A DNA stretch of 33,798 nt from Oscillospiraceae bacterium (GCA_031278415.1 JAITKN010000077.1:1-33798); one strand, 5' to 3'. Counted from the first letter of the stretch, positions 20,655-30,028 are shown. Notes: generated by a model from the sequence alone, not told the origin. Numbers and translations: made by a program.

Positions 20655-20683
20655 TTGACAAACGCGCTCAGATGTAATATGTT
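20655..20683 (+). promoter_or_regulatory. Promoter of the membrane protein-PmbA unit
   Basis: A consensus TTGACA (20655-20660), a 17-bp spacer and TATGTT (20678-20683). Transcription would start near 20690, which makes the GTG at 20689 an unlikely start codon and supports the ATG at 20746 with its AGGA ribosome site. Confidence 0.7.
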
Positions 20684-20745
20684 ACGAAGTGATACAGCCT
20701 ATTCCGCCGAGCATCAACAACACTATCGAAAGCAGGATTGAAACT

Positions 20746-21660
20746 ATGGGTTCTTTACCGGGAAAGCTATTCGCGCACAGAGGCAAGACATGGTACTTGG
20801 CGTTCTTAATCGTCGTTGTTATTACGTGGGCACTCGGCAGTTTCGGCGGCATTGAATACGGCACGTACAGCAAGCAAACGCCCGTCTCCATTGAAACCGC
20901 CGCGCTTGTAAGCGGCGCATACGTCGCCGTCCCGTGGGAAACCGTACTTGCGGAGTTCGCCCGTTACGGCAATGAAAGCGCCGGATATTCCGAGCTTAGC
21001 TACGTCGCGGCGCAGGCGGGTAATAACGAAACCGGTTCGATCATCGCTGTACGCCTTAACCGCGGTCAGCGCGAAAGATTTGACGAGGAGCGCGGCTCGG
21101 TCTTCGGTACATTGCTGCCGTCCGACCCGGAGATTACAGAGCTTCTGCGTAATTGGACGGCGGACAATTTCCGGGACAAGGACGAGGCCTTTATTGCCGC
21201 CCACACTCCGGAGCTTACTTTGTACATCGATTATATGGGCAGCCATCATAAGTGGATCGGAATGATTATACGAGCGCTGTTTTGGATGTTTTCGGTGGCT
21301 TCGGCAATATTGATTATACGTATACTTCTGCTGAATTTCAAAATATACGACTATGCAGACTACCCGGACGGCAAAGATTTTGGGAAGCAGCTGCACATCG
21401 CGAAGCAGAATGTGTGGATTTTCCCGCCGTTTAACGAGTTTATGATCAGCCGTACCGAAATTACTAACGTCGTTCCGCGCAATAAGAGGATGGAAGGCGG
21501 AAAACTGAGTTGGAGCGTTGCTTTCGTCACGAAAAAGAAGGTCTATTCCGCAAAGGTTGGTGATCAAGAAACGGCAGTGGCGGCGGCGGACTACTACAAA
21601 GCGACGGTGCATAGGCAAAGCGCGAAACGCAAGCGCGAATTGGAGGATTTGGACAAATGA
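20746..21660 (+). CDS. Two-pass membrane protein, unrecognised family
   Basis: A 304-residue protein I do not recognise. A basic N-terminus (KLFAHRGKTW) leads into a first hydrophobic helix at about residues 16-37. A charged segment of about 130 residues follows, rich in Glu, Tyr and Asn, which would lie outside the cell. A second helix sits at about 170-195 (GMIIRALFWMFSVASAILII), and a cytosolic C-terminal domain ends in a charged coiled-coil-like tail (AKRKRELEDLDK). The start is ATG 20746 with AGGA 8 nt upstream. A GTG at 20689 would add 19 residues but sits at the predicted transcription start. The last four bases overlap the ATG of the PmbA-like gene, so the two are translationally coupled. 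It may supply the envelope context for that protein; this is inference from position only. Confidence 0.75.
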   Translation: MGSLPGKLFAHRGKTWYLAFLIVVVITWALGSFGGIEYGTYSKQTPVSIETAALVSGAYVAVPWETVLAEFARYGNESAGYSELSYVAAQAGNNETGSIIAVRLNRGQRERFDEERGSVFGTLLPSDPEITELLRNWTADNFRDKDEAFIAAHTPELTLYIDYMGSHHKWIGMIIRALFWMFSVASAILIIRILLLNFKIYDYADYPDGKDFGKQLHIAKQNVWIFPPFNEFMISRTEITNVVPRNKRMEGGKLSWSVAFVTKKKVYSAKVGDQETAVAAADYYKATVHRQSAKRKRELEDLDK

Positions 21661-22958
21661 AACAGGAATTTTACACCATAGTTGATAAGGTGTTCGCAAA
21701 ACTCAAGGAACTCGGCGCGGATGGCGCGGAAGTCTCCGTCTCACGCGGCAAAGCGGACGAGCTGAACGTAGACGCGGGAGAGTTCTCGCTCGCCCGCACA
21801 ACCATCAGCAACTCGCTCGGGATTCGCGCTCTGACCGGCAGCCGCAAGGGCGAATCGTACATTAACCGCTGCGACGACGCGGCTATATCACAGGCGGCGG
21901 AGGAAGCCGTCGCGGCGGCGAACAACAGCGAACCGGACGAGGCGGAAGACATAGGCGCGAGCATAGGTGAGCGCGAATTCGATACAGGTTGGACGGAATC
22001 TGAACTCGGCGTTATGTATGACCGTATGCAAGACTTTATTTCCGCCTGCAAAGCGGAATATCCGAAAGCGGACATTCTGCAATTCATCACCCGCGGCAGA
22101 ACGGGCGACAGCCTGTTCGCAAATACCAACGGCACGAGGGTATATCAGCATGGCGGATATTATACCGTAAGCATCGGCGTTTCCGGCCGCGACGGAGATA
22201 AAACGTCTTCTATGCAATATTATGGGTTCTCCGCGGAAGACCTTAATAAACCGTTTATGGACAATGCGGAAGTTCGCCGCCTATGCAAAGAAATTGAACT
22301 GCAAATTGAGACCGTTCCGGTCAGCGGCAAATTCGTCGGCGATGTGCTTGTTGCGCCCGACTGCGTTGCGGATTTCATCGATAGTGTGCTGACGAGTTCC
22401 GTCTATGGAGGTTCGTTGTACACGGGCAGCAGTCCGTGGAAGGACAAGCTTGGTCAGATGGTAGCGGATTCTCGACTTACCGTTGAGTTTGACCCATTTG
22501 ATGATCGCTTCGTCAAAGGCAGCGAGCTTACAAGCGACGGGCACCTTGCCGAAAAACACACGGTAATCGAAAACGGTATACTGAAAAGCTTTATTTGTAA
22601 CCGATACAGCGCAAATAAGACGGGTCATAAGCGAGCGGGCAACTACGGCGTTAATTGTATTATCGCCCCTGGCGACAAGAGCTTTGACGAGCTTGCCGCA
22701 AGCATTGGGAACGGGCTTGTACTAAACCGTTTCAGCGGGGGCAATCCGGCGTCTAACGGCGACTTCTCCGGTATTGCCAAGAACAGCTTCCGGATTCGCG
22801 GCGGTAAAATCGCCGAAGCCGTAAGCGAAACTATGATCAGCGGCAATCTGCGCGATATGCTTAACAATATCGGAGGTATCGGCAACAGTCAAATTCAGGA
22901 CGGCAGTATCGCGGTTCCGTGGATTGTGTTCAGAGGAGTTACCATAAGCGGCAAATGA
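21657..22958 (+). CDS. TldD/PmbA family protein, PmbA (TldE)-like
   Basis: A 433-residue protein with the layout of the TldD/PmbA family. The N-terminal domain includes GADGAEVSVSRGKADELNVDAGEF and SLGIRALTGSRKGESY, and the C-terminal beta-rich domain includes GKFVGDVLVAPDCVADFI, HTVIENGILKSFICNRYSA and SGNLRDMLNNIGGIGNSQI. In E. coli, TldD and TldE (PmbA) form a heterodimeric protease that degrades unfolded peptides and matures microcin B17. The catalytic subunit TldD carries an HExxxH zinc motif. I see no HExxxH here, so this is the PmbA/TldE-type partner. No tldD lies in the window. It starts inside the stop of the upstream membrane-protein gene (ATGA overlap). It is called PmbA-like rather than given a symbol because Clostridia often carry several paralogues. 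Confidence 0.88.
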   Translation: MKQEFYTIVDKVFAKLKELGADGAEVSVSRGKADELNVDAGEFSLARTTISNSLGIRALTGSRKGESYINRCDDAAISQAAEEAVAAANNSEPDEAEDIGASIGEREFDTGWTESELGVMYDRMQDFISACKAEYPKADILQFITRGRTGDSLFANTNGTRVYQHGGYYTVSIGVSGRDGDKTSSMQYYGFSAEDLNKPFMDNAEVRRLCKEIELQIETVPVSGKFVGDVLVAPDCVADFIDSVLTSSVYGGSLYTGSSPWKDKLGQMVADSRLTVEFDPFDDRFVKGSELTSDGHLAEKHTVIENGILKSFICNRYSANKTGHKRAGNYGVNCIIAPGDKSFDELAASIGNGLVLNRFSGGNPASNGDFSGIAKNSFRIRGGKIAEAVSETMISGNLRDMLNNIGGIGNSQIQDGSIAVPWIVFRGVTISGK

Positions 22959-22995
22959 CAATCGGCTAACGCCGCTCCGGCATACTCGGACGATG

Positions 22996-23024
22996 TTGAC
23001 GAGGGGTCACAAAAGCAATATACA
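22996..23024 (+). promoter_or_regulatory. Possible promoter of the telA-asnS unit
   Basis: TTGACG (22996-23001), a 17-bp spacer and TATACA (23019-23024). The -35 is good and the -10 weak. The predicted start would be only a few bases before the AGGAGG ribosome site of telA, giving a very short leader, so this is tentative. Confidence 0.35.
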
Positions 23025-23046
23025 ACTAACTAAGGAGGAACTGAAA

Positions 23047-24114
23047 ATGAAAAATGCAGACGACACGGCGATCATCAGCGCCGCGCCTAACACCACGGAA
23101 GACCTTACTGAGGATGAACGCCGACGCGTTGCCGAACTTACGGAGGGCGTTAATCTGAGCGATACCAACGCGATTATTCAGTTCGGCGTTCCGGCTCAGC
23201 AAAATATTTCAGAGTTTTCCGAGGCCGCGCTGAACAGCGTCCGCAGCAAGGATATGGGCGAAGTCGGGAACGCTCTGGCAAACCTTGTCGGAGAGCTTAA
23301 AGGGCTGGACATAGACGACGCTCAGAAAAAAAGCCTATTCCGAAACGCGGCGGCTAAGATGACCGCGCTTAAAAACCGTTACAGCAAGGTCGAGACCAAC
23401 GTAACCGCGATTACCGAAAAACTTGAGGAACACAGCTTGATCCTGCAAAAAGATGTTGCAACCCTGGATATTATGTACGGCAAAAACCTCGAATATTTCA
23501 AGGAATTGTCATTGTACGTCATCGCGGGCAAGGAGCGTCTGAAAGCCGCCAAAGAAGCGGAGCTTCCCGCGCTCGAAAACAAAGCGGCGCAAAGCGGACT
23601 TCCGGAAGACGCGCAGGCGGTTAATGATTTTGCTAATCAAATTAACCGTTTCGAGAAAAAGTTGCACGACTTGGAGCTTACGCGCACTATTTCCGTTCAG
23701 ATGGCGCCGCAAATCAGGATGATTCAAAATAACGAAACCGCGCTTATCGAGAAGATACAAACCTCGCTGATTAACACGATTCCGCTGTGGCGCAGTCAGA
23801 TGGTGCTCGCGCTCGGGCTTGCCAACGCGGAACAAGCGCTTCACGCGCAGCGTAGTGTTACCGACTATACCAATGAACTTCTGCGCAAGAACGCCGAAAC
23901 GCTCAAAACGGCGACTATCGGCGTAGCGGCGGAGTCGGAGCGCGGCATCGTTGACCTCGAAACCCTTAAATTCACAAACGAGAGGCTTATTTCCACACTT
24001 GACGAGGTTCGGCAAATTCAGGCGGAAGGAAGTGAGAAGCGTCGGGAGGCGGCGTCAGAACTTCGGCGAGTCGAAAATGAGCTTAAAGCGAAACTATTGG
24101 AGTTCGGAAAATGA
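23047..24114 (+). CDS. telA: Toxic anion resistance protein, TelA family
   Basis: A 355-residue soluble, highly helical and charged protein matching the TelA (tellurite/toxic anion resistance) family in length and texture. An acidic N-terminus (TTEDLTEDERRRVAEL) is followed by long coiled-coil segments, the conserved central region ELTRTISVQMAPQIRMIQNN and LINTIPLWRSQMVLALGL, and a coiled-coil tail (RREAASELRRVENELKAK). TelA proteins are linked to tellurite resistance and to envelope stress; their mechanism is unsettled. The start is ATG 23047, 8 nt after a strong AGGAGG (23033-23038); an upstream frame extension to 22993 is unnecessary. The stop overlaps the start of the TPM-domain gene (ATGA), so the two are probably made as a pair. 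Confidence 0.9.
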   Translation: MKNADDTAIISAAPNTTEDLTEDERRRVAELTEGVNLSDTNAIIQFGVPAQQNISEFSEAALNSVRSKDMGEVGNALANLVGELKGLDIDDAQKKSLFRNAAAKMTALKNRYSKVETNVTAITEKLEEHSLILQKDVATLDIMYGKNLEYFKELSLYVIAGKERLKAAKEAELPALENKAAQSGLPEDAQAVNDFANQINRFEKKLHDLELTRTISVQMAPQIRMIQNNETALIEKIQTSLINTIPLWRSQMVLALGLANAEQALHAQRSVTDYTNELLRKNAETLKTATIGVAAESERGIVDLETLKFTNERLISTLDEVRQIQAEGSEKRREAASELRRVENELKAKLLEFGK

Positions 24115-25004
24115 GATTTATCAAATCAAGAAGTTTCGCGCTTATAGTTCTGATAGCGGTGATTGCCGCCGCGCTGATTGCGGGGCATATAATTCGCGCG
24201 AGCCGCGACAGCGGTATGGGCAGCGCGCAGCTCACCGACTCGCCGCCGGTGAGCTATCCCGTTGTATATGACAACGGCAATTTGCTGTCAAATTCAACGG
24301 AGCAAGAGATTCTCTACGTTAACGAAAAATTATACGCTCAAAACGGCGGACAGATTATAGTTGTAACGGACACGCGGCTTCCGAGCGGTTACGCGGATAG
24401 TGAGGTTTACTCGCGCTACCTGTTTGAATTGTACGGCGTCAATGGCTTACTTCTGTACTTCACCGAACGCGCCGATAACAGAGTATATCTGTCGTACGGC
24501 AATAACGTTGGTCTCAGCGATTACGAGGCAAATTCTCTGCTTGAAAGATACTTCTATCGCGACTACGATTATAAAGACTATAACGGCGCGGTGATGAATA
24601 TTATTCCGGAGCTTAGCAAGGAGCTTCGCGGCGGTTCGGGCGGCGGGAAGCTGAATGGTTTCAGCGGACTGTTCTTTTCGCTCGGCGGCTTTGCGATTGT
24701 TGTTATATTTATAATCTTGCTTTTTGCCGTTCTTATTCTCGCCGCGATAGCGACTACACGGCGCAACGCGTATATTCGCGGTCCGAGATATGTGCGTACC
24801 GGTCCGTTCCCGAGTTGGTTTTGGTTCCTGCCGGGTTTCTACAGCGGAAGCCGCTATCGCGCGCCAAGAGTTCGCCGCCCGCCATCGTACCGCCCTAACA
24901 GCAGACACGGCGGATCCGGCGGTACGCGTCCGTCGCGCCCGAGCAATTTCGGCGGCGGCGCGGGACGTTCGGGAGGGTTCAGCGGCGGCGCGGGACGTAA
25001 GTAG
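24111..25004 (+). CDS. TPM-domain membrane protein with Gly/Arg-rich tail
   Basis: A 297-residue protein. It has an N-terminal signal anchor (residues 8-28) and an extracytoplasmic TPM domain at about 52-172, with DNGNLLS near its start, a GGQIIVVTDTRLPSG strand and a GLLLYFTERADNRVYLSYG core. A second membrane helix lies at about 192-215. The cytosolic tail is rich in Arg, Pro, Ser and Gly (HGGSGGTRPSRP, then FGGGAGRSGGFSGGAGRK). The TPM domain is shared by YgcG-type bacterial proteins and plant TLP18.3 and is associated with photosystem repair or envelope maintenance. Phosphatase activity has been claimed for some members. Gly-rich tails after the second helix are common in this family. It overlaps telA by 4 bp and lies 9 bp before the activase gene. 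Confidence 0.85.
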   Translation: MRFIKSRSFALIVLIAVIAAALIAGHIIRASRDSGMGSAQLTDSPPVSYPVVYDNGNLLSNSTEQEILYVNEKLYAQNGGQIIVVTDTRLPSGYADSEVYSRYLFELYGVNGLLLYFTERADNRVYLSYGNNVGLSDYEANSLLERYFYRDYDYKDYNGAVMNIIPELSKELRGGSGGGKLNGFSGLFFSLGGFAIVVIFIILLFAVLILAAIATTRRNAYIRGPRYVRTGPFPSWFWFLPGFYSGSRYRAPRVRRPPSYRPNSRHGGSGGTRPSRPSNFGGGAGRSGGFSGGAGRK

Positions 25005-25013
25005 CGGGACAGT

Positions 25014-27992
25014 ATGAAGAAAATAGGAATTGATATTGGCTCCACAACCGTAAAAGTTGTTGTGTCCGATGAAAACGCGAATATTCTCTACCGCAGCTAT
25101 GAACGCCACTTCAGCGAAACGCGTGAGCGTACCATCAGGTCGCTTCGTAACGCGGCGGAGGCGTTGCCGGAGCTGGTCGGCGAGCGGGTCGAGGTTGCGC
25201 TTACGGGTTCCGCGGGTCTCGGTGTGGCTAAATCGGCTAAGCTGCCGTTTGTCCAAGAGGTTTACGCTACCGCGGCGGCAGTAAACCGCTTTTACCCGAA
25301 CGCGGACGCGGTGATTGAACTCGGCGGCGAGGATGCCAAAATAATTTTCTTCGGCAGCGCGTTAGAGGAACGTATGAACGGCAGCTGCGCCGGTGGTACA
25401 GGCGCGTTCATTGACCAGATGGCTACGCTTATGGACATTACGGTCGCCGAGCTTGACACGCTTTCGCTTAATTACGAGAAAATTTATCCAATCGCTTCAC
25501 GCTGCGGAGTATTTGCCAAGAGCGACATTCAGCCGATTATCAACCAAGGCGGCCGCAAGGAAGATGTGGCGGCATCAATTTACCAAGCGGTAGTTGACCA
25601 GACCGTTGGCGGATTGGCTCAAGGCAGGGAACTTAGCGGTACTATCGTGTTCCTCGGCGGTCCCCTGACTTTCTCGCAGGGTCTGCGTACACGTTTTACA
25701 GAGACTCTGTGCCTGACTTCGGAGGAAGCCGTATTCCCCGCGAACGCGGAAGTATTCGCCGCGATTGGCGCCGCGTTACGCGCAAGCGAGACGATGGATT
25801 TCAGCGAGATACTCACAAGTCTCCGGAACAGCGCGGGCGAAGACCTTTCCGTCGACACACTTGCGCCGCTGTTTGAATCACAAGCGGAATACGACGCGTT
25901 TTCCGAGCGTCACGCAAAGGCGAACATAGAAACGGAAGACTTGACCGCATACAGCGGCGGAGCCTTTCTCGGGGTGGATGCCGGAAGCACGACTACCAAA
26001 GCCGCGCTGATTACTCCGCAAGGTAAGCTCCTGTATCAATACTATGCCGAAAACAAGGGCAATCCGGTGAAAGTTATTATCGCCGTTCTGACGGAGATTT
26101 ACGCGCTTATAGGTAATCGTGTGAGCATATTGGGTTCCGCCGTCACGGGCTATGGTGAAGACCTGATTAAAAGCGCGTTCAAATTTGATTACGGCGTTGT
26201 CGAAACCGTAGCGCACCTCACGGCGGCAAAGAAGTTTCAGCCTAATGTGGATTTCCTGATTGACATCGGCGGGCAAGATATGAAGTGCTTCAAAATTCGC
26301 GGCGGTGCGGTTGACGGTATTCTTCTTAACGAGGCGTGTTCAAGCGGATGCGGGAGCTTTATCAGCTCTTTTGCCAAAGTGTTGGGGTATGATGCCGCAG
26401 AGTTCGCGGCACTTGGACTGTTTGCCTCTGCTCCGGCGGATTTGGGTTCGCGCTGTACGGTGTTTATGAACAGCAGCGTAAAGCAGGCGCAAAAGGATGG
26501 CGCAAGTGTAAATTCCATATCGGCGGGACTTAGCATCTCGGTTGTGAAGAACGCGATTTATAAGGTAATACGCGCGGCTAACGCTGACGAACTCGGCGAA
26601 AACATAGTCGTACAGGGCGGAACATTTTTGAACGACGCTGTGCTTCGCGGGTTCGAGACAGAAATCGGGAGCGAAGTGACGCGTCCTGTAATCGCCGGTC
26701 TGATGGGAGCTTACGGAGCCGCGTTATACGCGTCGGAATATCGCGGCGCCGAGAATGTTTCTTCCGCCGTAATTACACCGGAAGAGCTTAGCGCGTTTAC
26801 CCATACCGCTAAACCCGCCGTGTGCGGCGGCTGTACTAACAAGTGTTCGCTTACGATTAACACGTTCGGCGACGGAAGGCGTTTCATAAGCGGTAACAGA
26901 TGCGGCAAACCGATTCAGGGCGAGAAAAGCGAGCTTCCGAATATGTTCGCCCGGAAGCTGAAACGGCTTACGCAGCCCGGTTTAACGGCGCGTAAAGCAT
27001 CGGCGGATCGCGGAAAGATCGGGTTGCCGTTTGGACTTAATATGTTGGAGAATTTGCCATTCTGGCGGGAGTTTTTCACATCGCTCGGATTCGATGTAGT
27101 CGTATCCCCCGCGTCAAGCAGAGCGCTTTATCGTGATGGTCAAAAGACGATCCCCAGCGACACCGTCTGCTATCCGGCAAAACTTCTACACGGTCACATT
27201 GAATGGCTTGCGCGGGAGCTTGGTGATAATGGCGTCATCTTCTATCCGTGCGGCTCATACAACTTTGACGAGGGGCGCGGCGACAACCACTATAACTGCC
27301 CGGTAGTCGCCTATTATCCGGAGCTGCTAAGGGCTAATATGCCTATTTTGCGCGGAATGAGATTTCTGACGCCGTACACGGGTCAGCATCGCCCGAAAGC
27401 GTTGGCAAAGCGTCTGAGCGCGCTTATGCGGCAAGAATTTGATATTCCGGAGCGCGAGACAGCTAACGCGGTCAAAGCTGCCTTTGCCGCCTATGAACAA
27501 TACCGCGGCGATATTGTGTCGGAGGGTAAGCGCTGCGTTGCGGAGGCGCGGGCGAAAGGCGTTCCGATTATCGTGCTTGCGGGGCGTCCGTATCATGTTG
27601 ACCCTGAAATTTGCCACGGGATTGACGAACTTATTACGTCGCTCGGATTGGCGGTAATCACAGAGGACGCCATATGCGGGTTCGCGGATGGGAAAGAAGC
27701 TCGAAGTGTGCTAAATCAGTGGACATTTCAGGCGCGTATGTACGACGCGGCTCGCTATGCGGCGACTCAGCCTGATATGGAGTTTGTGCAGCTTGTCAGC
27801 TTCGGATGCGGCACGGACGCGATAACTACGGACGAGCTGCGTGATATTATGGCGGCGCGGGGGCGGCTGTTTACAAGCGTCAAAATCGATGAAATAACAA
27901 ACCTCGGCGCGGTGAAAATTCGTTTGCGCAGCCTTATAGCGGCACGCAACTCAAGACAGTTGAAAGGTGAGGTGTCGGCGTATGCGGCTTAG
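25014..27992 (+). CDS. Acyl-CoA dehydratase activase-like protein, double ASKHA domain
   Basis: 992 residues with two BadF/BadG/HgdC-type ATPase domains in tandem. The first has [13 protein letters not shown] (residues 5-17), [11 protein letters not shown] (C125) and SRC (C164). The second has [13 protein letters not shown] (320-332), [11 protein letters not shown] (C442) and SRC (C481). In HgdC-type activators these paired cysteines bind a [4Fe-4S] cluster shared by the dimer, and ATP hydrolysis drives electron injection into a 2-hydroxyacyl-CoA dehydratase. A further cysteine group CGGCTNKC (604-611) precedes a DUF2229-type region to the C-terminus. Long clostridial relatives are about 1,400 residues and continue with an HgdB-like segment; this protein stops after the IRLRSLIAA region and the asnS start overlaps its end. 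No dehydratase subunit genes are nearby, so its substrate enzyme is unknown. ATG at 25014 lies 9 bp after the TPM gene. Confidence 0.9.
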   Translation: MKKIGIDIGSTTVKVVVSDENANILYRSYERHFSETRERTIRSLRNAAEALPELVGERVEVALTGSAGLGVAKSAKLPFVQEVYATAAAVNRFYPNADAVIELGGEDAKIIFFGSALEERMNGSCAGGTGAFIDQMATLMDITVAELDTLSLNYEKIYPIASRCGVFAKSDIQPIINQGGRKEDVAASIYQAVVDQTVGGLAQGRELSGTIVFLGGPLTFSQGLRTRFTETLCLTSEEAVFPANAEVFAAIGAALRASETMDFSEILTSLRNSAGEDLSVDTLAPLFESQAEYDAFSERHAKANIETEDLTAYSGGAFLGVDAGSTTTKAALITPQGKLLYQYYAENKGNPVKVIIAVLTEIYALIGNRVSILGSAVTGYGEDLIKSAFKFDYGVVETVAHLTAAKKFQPNVDFLIDIGGQDMKCFKIRGGAVDGILLNEACSSGCGSFISSFAKVLGYDAAEFAALGLFASAPADLGSRCTVFMNSSVKQAQKDGASVNSISAGLSISVVKNAIYKVIRAANADELGENIVVQGGTFLNDAVLRGFETEIGSEVTRPVIAGLMGAYGAALYASEYRGAENVSSAVITPEELSAFTHTAKPAVCGGCTNKCSLTINTFGDGRRFISGNRCGKPIQGEKSELPNMFARKLKRLTQPGLTARKASADRGKIGLPFGLNMLENLPFWREFFTSLGFDVVVSPASSRALYRDGQKTIPSDTVCYPAKLLHGHIEWLARELGDNGVIFYPCGSYNFDEGRGDNHYNCPVVAYYPELLRANMPILRGMRFLTPYTGQHRPKALAKRLSALMRQEFDIPERETANAVKAAFAAYEQYRGDIVSEGKRCVAEARAKGVPIIVLAGRPYHVDPEICHGIDELITSLGLAVITEDAICGFADGKEARSVLNQWTFQARMYDAARYAATQPDMEFVQLVSFGCGTDAITTDELRDIMAARGRLFTSVKIDEITNLGAVKIRLRSLIAARNSRQLKGEVSAYAA

Positions 27993-29328
27993 TACAATCA
28001 GAGAGTTGAGCGCGGGTCCGAATGAGTTTGCCGCGGTTGAGCTTCGCGGGTGGACGCGTTCGCTGCGCGATATGAAAAACTTCGGGTTCATTGAGCTTAA
28101 CGATGGAAGTTCATTCGGAAACGCGCAAATAGTATTTGACGCGTCGCTTGCGAATTACTCAGAGGTATCCGCGCTGAACATAGGCAGCGCTGTTATAGTT
28201 CGCGGCAGCGTTGTACTCACACCCGGCGGCAAGCAGCCGTATGAGGTAAAGGCTTCCGAAATCATCGTCGAAGGCAAGAGCCGGTCGGATTATCCTCTGC
28301 AAAAAAAGCGTCATACGGCAGAGTATCTGCGAACAATAGCTCATTTGCGCCCGCGAACAAACCTATTTGGCGCGGCTTTCAGAATCCGCAGCGCCGCGAG
28401 TTTCGCGCTGCATAGCTTCTTCAATGAACGCGGATTCGTTATGCTTCACGCTCCGATAATTACAAAGAGCGATGCCGAGGGCGCGGGTCAGATGTTCCGC
28501 GTCACAGCGGAGAATTTTGACGGCGAGTTCTTCGGAGGGAAGTCGTCCTTAACGGTCAGCGGACAGCTCGAGGCGGAGACTTTCGCGATGGCGTTCGGCA
28601 AAACGTACACGTTCGGTCCGACCTTCCGCGCTGAGGACAGCAACACGCCTCGTCACGCGGCGGAATTCTGGATGTTGGAACCTGAAATCGCGTTTGCGGA
28701 CATCGGCGATAATATGAAGCTTGCGGAAGACACGTTGAAACACGTCATCAGCTATATATTACGCGAGTGCCGGTCGGAACTGACTTTCCTCAACAATTTC
28801 GTTGACAAGGGGTTAATAGACCGCCTGACCGGAGTGGTCGGGTCGGACTTCGGCGTGTGCGAATACGGCGACGCGATCGGTATACTTAAAAACAGCGGCG
28901 TAGTGTTCAGATACCCGGTTGAGTGGGGCGCGGATTTGCAAACGGAACATGAGCGGTATCTTACTGAGGAGCATTTTAAGCGTCCGGTATTCATAATTAA
29001 CTATCCTAAGGAAATCAAGGCGTTTTATATGCGCCTCAATGACGATGGACGCACGGTGGCGGCAATGGATTTGCTGGTGCCGGGTATCGGTGAGATAATC
29101 GGGGGCAGTCAGCGCGAGGAACGCCTTGACGTTTTGGAAGCGCGTATGACGGAGATGCATATGGATAAAGAGGCATACCGATGGTACCTTGACCTGCGCC
29201 GTTACGGCGGTACGCGTCACGCGGGTTTCGGACTCGGGTTTGAGCGTTTGTTAATGTACCTTACCGGAATAGGCAATATACGCGATGTACTTCCGTATCC
29301 GAGAGTTGTCGGTTCGGCGGAATTTTAA
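27982..29328 (+). CDS. asnS: Asparaginyl-tRNA synthetase
   Basis: A 448-residue class IIb aminoacyl-tRNA synthetase that charges tRNA-Asn in the cytosol. An N-terminal OB-fold anticodon-binding domain (about 15-100, [20 protein letters not shown]) is followed by the catalytic core. Motif 2 is [16 protein letters not shown] (215-230), then MLEPE. Asn-type specificity is indicated by [14 protein letters not shown]; motif 3 is [15 protein letters not shown] (414-428), and the protein ends in the typical VVGSAEF. The start is ATG 27982, 9 nt after GGTGAGG (27966-27972); it overlaps the activase stop by 11 bp, so translation is probably coupled. A GTG at 27967 would add five residues inside the ribosome site and is not preferred. 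Last gene of the telA unit. Confidence 0.95.
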   Translation: MRLSTIRELSAGPNEFAAVELRGWTRSLRDMKNFGFIELNDGSSFGNAQIVFDASLANYSEVSALNIGSAVIVRGSVVLTPGGKQPYEVKASEIIVEGKSRSDYPLQKKRHTAEYLRTIAHLRPRTNLFGAAFRIRSAASFALHSFFNERGFVMLHAPIITKSDAEGAGQMFRVTAENFDGEFFGGKSSLTVSGQLEAETFAMAFGKTYTFGPTFRAEDSNTPRHAAEFWMLEPEIAFADIGDNMKLAEDTLKHVISYILRECRSELTFLNNFVDKGLIDRLTGVVGSDFGVCEYGDAIGILKNSGVVFRYPVEWGADLQTEHERYLTEEHFKRPVFIINYPKEIKAFYMRLNDDGRTVAAMDLLVPGIGEIIGGSQREERLDVLEARMTEMHMDKEAYRWYLDLRRYGGTRHAGFGLGFERLLMYLTGIGNIRDVLPYPRVVGSAEF

Positions 29329-29421
29329 GGCTTTGCGTTTAAGATCGGGCAATGAAGCGATATACGCTTTCAAAATAGGCTGACAACTATAAAGTCTGCT
29401 AAATAAAAGGAGAATAACACA

Positions 29422-29757
29422 ATGCGCGGCAAAGTTAAGGTTTGGTTATCAAATGACGACGTCGGTTTTTTCGGTCCGGGCGCGCTGAAACTGCTCAAAT
29501 TCATGGACGAAAAGGCGTCGCTCAAAGCGGCGTGCGCGGAGATGAACCTCAGCTACAGCAAGGGTTGGAAAATCATTCGCAACATTGAGCTGGGATTGAA
29601 CTGCGCTATACTTACGCGGCAGCAGGGAGGCCGCTACGGCGGCGGATGCTCGCTTACCAACGCCGGCAGGGAGCTAACGCGCAAGTATGAGGAACTTTCA
29701 AAGCGGATTAATGAAGTCACTCAGGAGATTTACAAAGAAATTTTCGGTGAAGACTGA
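29422..29757 (+). CDS. ModE-type winged-helix regulator, DNA-binding domain only
   Basis: 111 residues matching the N-terminal domain of ModE (LysR-like winged helix). A helix-turn-helix lies at about 33-55 (SLKAACAEMNLSYSKGWKII), and the wing carries the family signature GGRYGGGCSLTNAG (69-82). A charged dimerisation helix follows at about 84-108. Full ModE proteins also carry two molbindin (MOP) domains that sense molybdate; these are absent, and the gene ends normally with a stop. Stand-alone ModE N-domains are common in Bacteria. The effector is unknown and no molybdate transport or cofactor gene is nearby. AAGGAG (29407-29412) lies 9 nt before the ATG. It is 93 bp after asnS and 271 bp before murA, so probably its own unit, though no clear promoter was found in the short upstream gap. 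Confidence 0.85.
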   Translation: MRGKVKVWLSNDDVGFFGPGALKLLKFMDEKASLKAACAEMNLSYSKGWKIIRNIELGLNCAILTRQQGGRYGGGCSLTNAGRELTRKYEELSKRINEVTQEIYKEIFGED

Positions 29758-29853
29758 ACCTCATCAGCGGTGCTTCAGCTTGATTGCGGAAGTTCCCGGC
29801 TAACGCGAACTGTAATCGCGCCGAAAAAAAAATCTGAAAATTGAAAAAAATTC

Positions 29854-29882
29854 TTTACAATTTGATTACAGTATGGTATAGT
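29854..29882 (+). promoter_or_regulatory. Extended -10 promoter of the murA-walJ-rlmH unit
   Basis: TTTACA (29854-29859), a 17-bp spacer ending in TGG (extended -10 at 29874-29876), and TATAGT (29877-29882). The 30 bp upstream are A-rich with two A-tracts, like an UP element. The leader to the murA start would be about 140 nt, long enough to hold the inverted repeats at 29966-30004. A second TATAAT at 29951-29956 has no good -35. Confidence 0.7.
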
Positions 29883-29965
29883 AAGTGACAATTAAAGTAA
29901 TCAGAGGGGTCTGTGTGTGAAAATGGTTCGTTCTTATTCCTTTTTTGAATTATAATCTAAATTAT

Positions 29966-30004
29966 GTAAACAATAAATAGGCGATTATTGTTGCAAATGT
30001 TTAC
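29966..30004 (+). promoter_or_regulatory. Nested inverted repeats in the murA leader
   Basis: An inner perfect 8-bp dyad, AACAATAA (29969-29976) and TTATTGTT (29985-29992), with an 8-base loop sits inside an outer pair GTAAAC (29966-29971) and GTTTAC (29999-30004). It ends 10 bp before the GAGGAGG ribosome site of murA. It could be an operator or an RNA hairpin limiting translation; the AT-rich stem is more typical of a protein-binding site. Confidence 0.5.
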
Positions 30005-30028
30005 AAAATTACTGAGGAGGAAATTATC

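Noticed and set aside
20689-20745. GTG start giving a 19-residue longer membrane protein
   Set aside because: It lies at the predicted transcription start of the TTGACA-17-TATGTT promoter and has no ribosome site. ATG 20746 has AGGA at 8 nt.
29355-29369. AAGCG-ATATA-CGCTT hairpin after asnS as a terminator
   Set aside because: Only five base pairs and followed by TTTC rather than a T-run; too weak to call.
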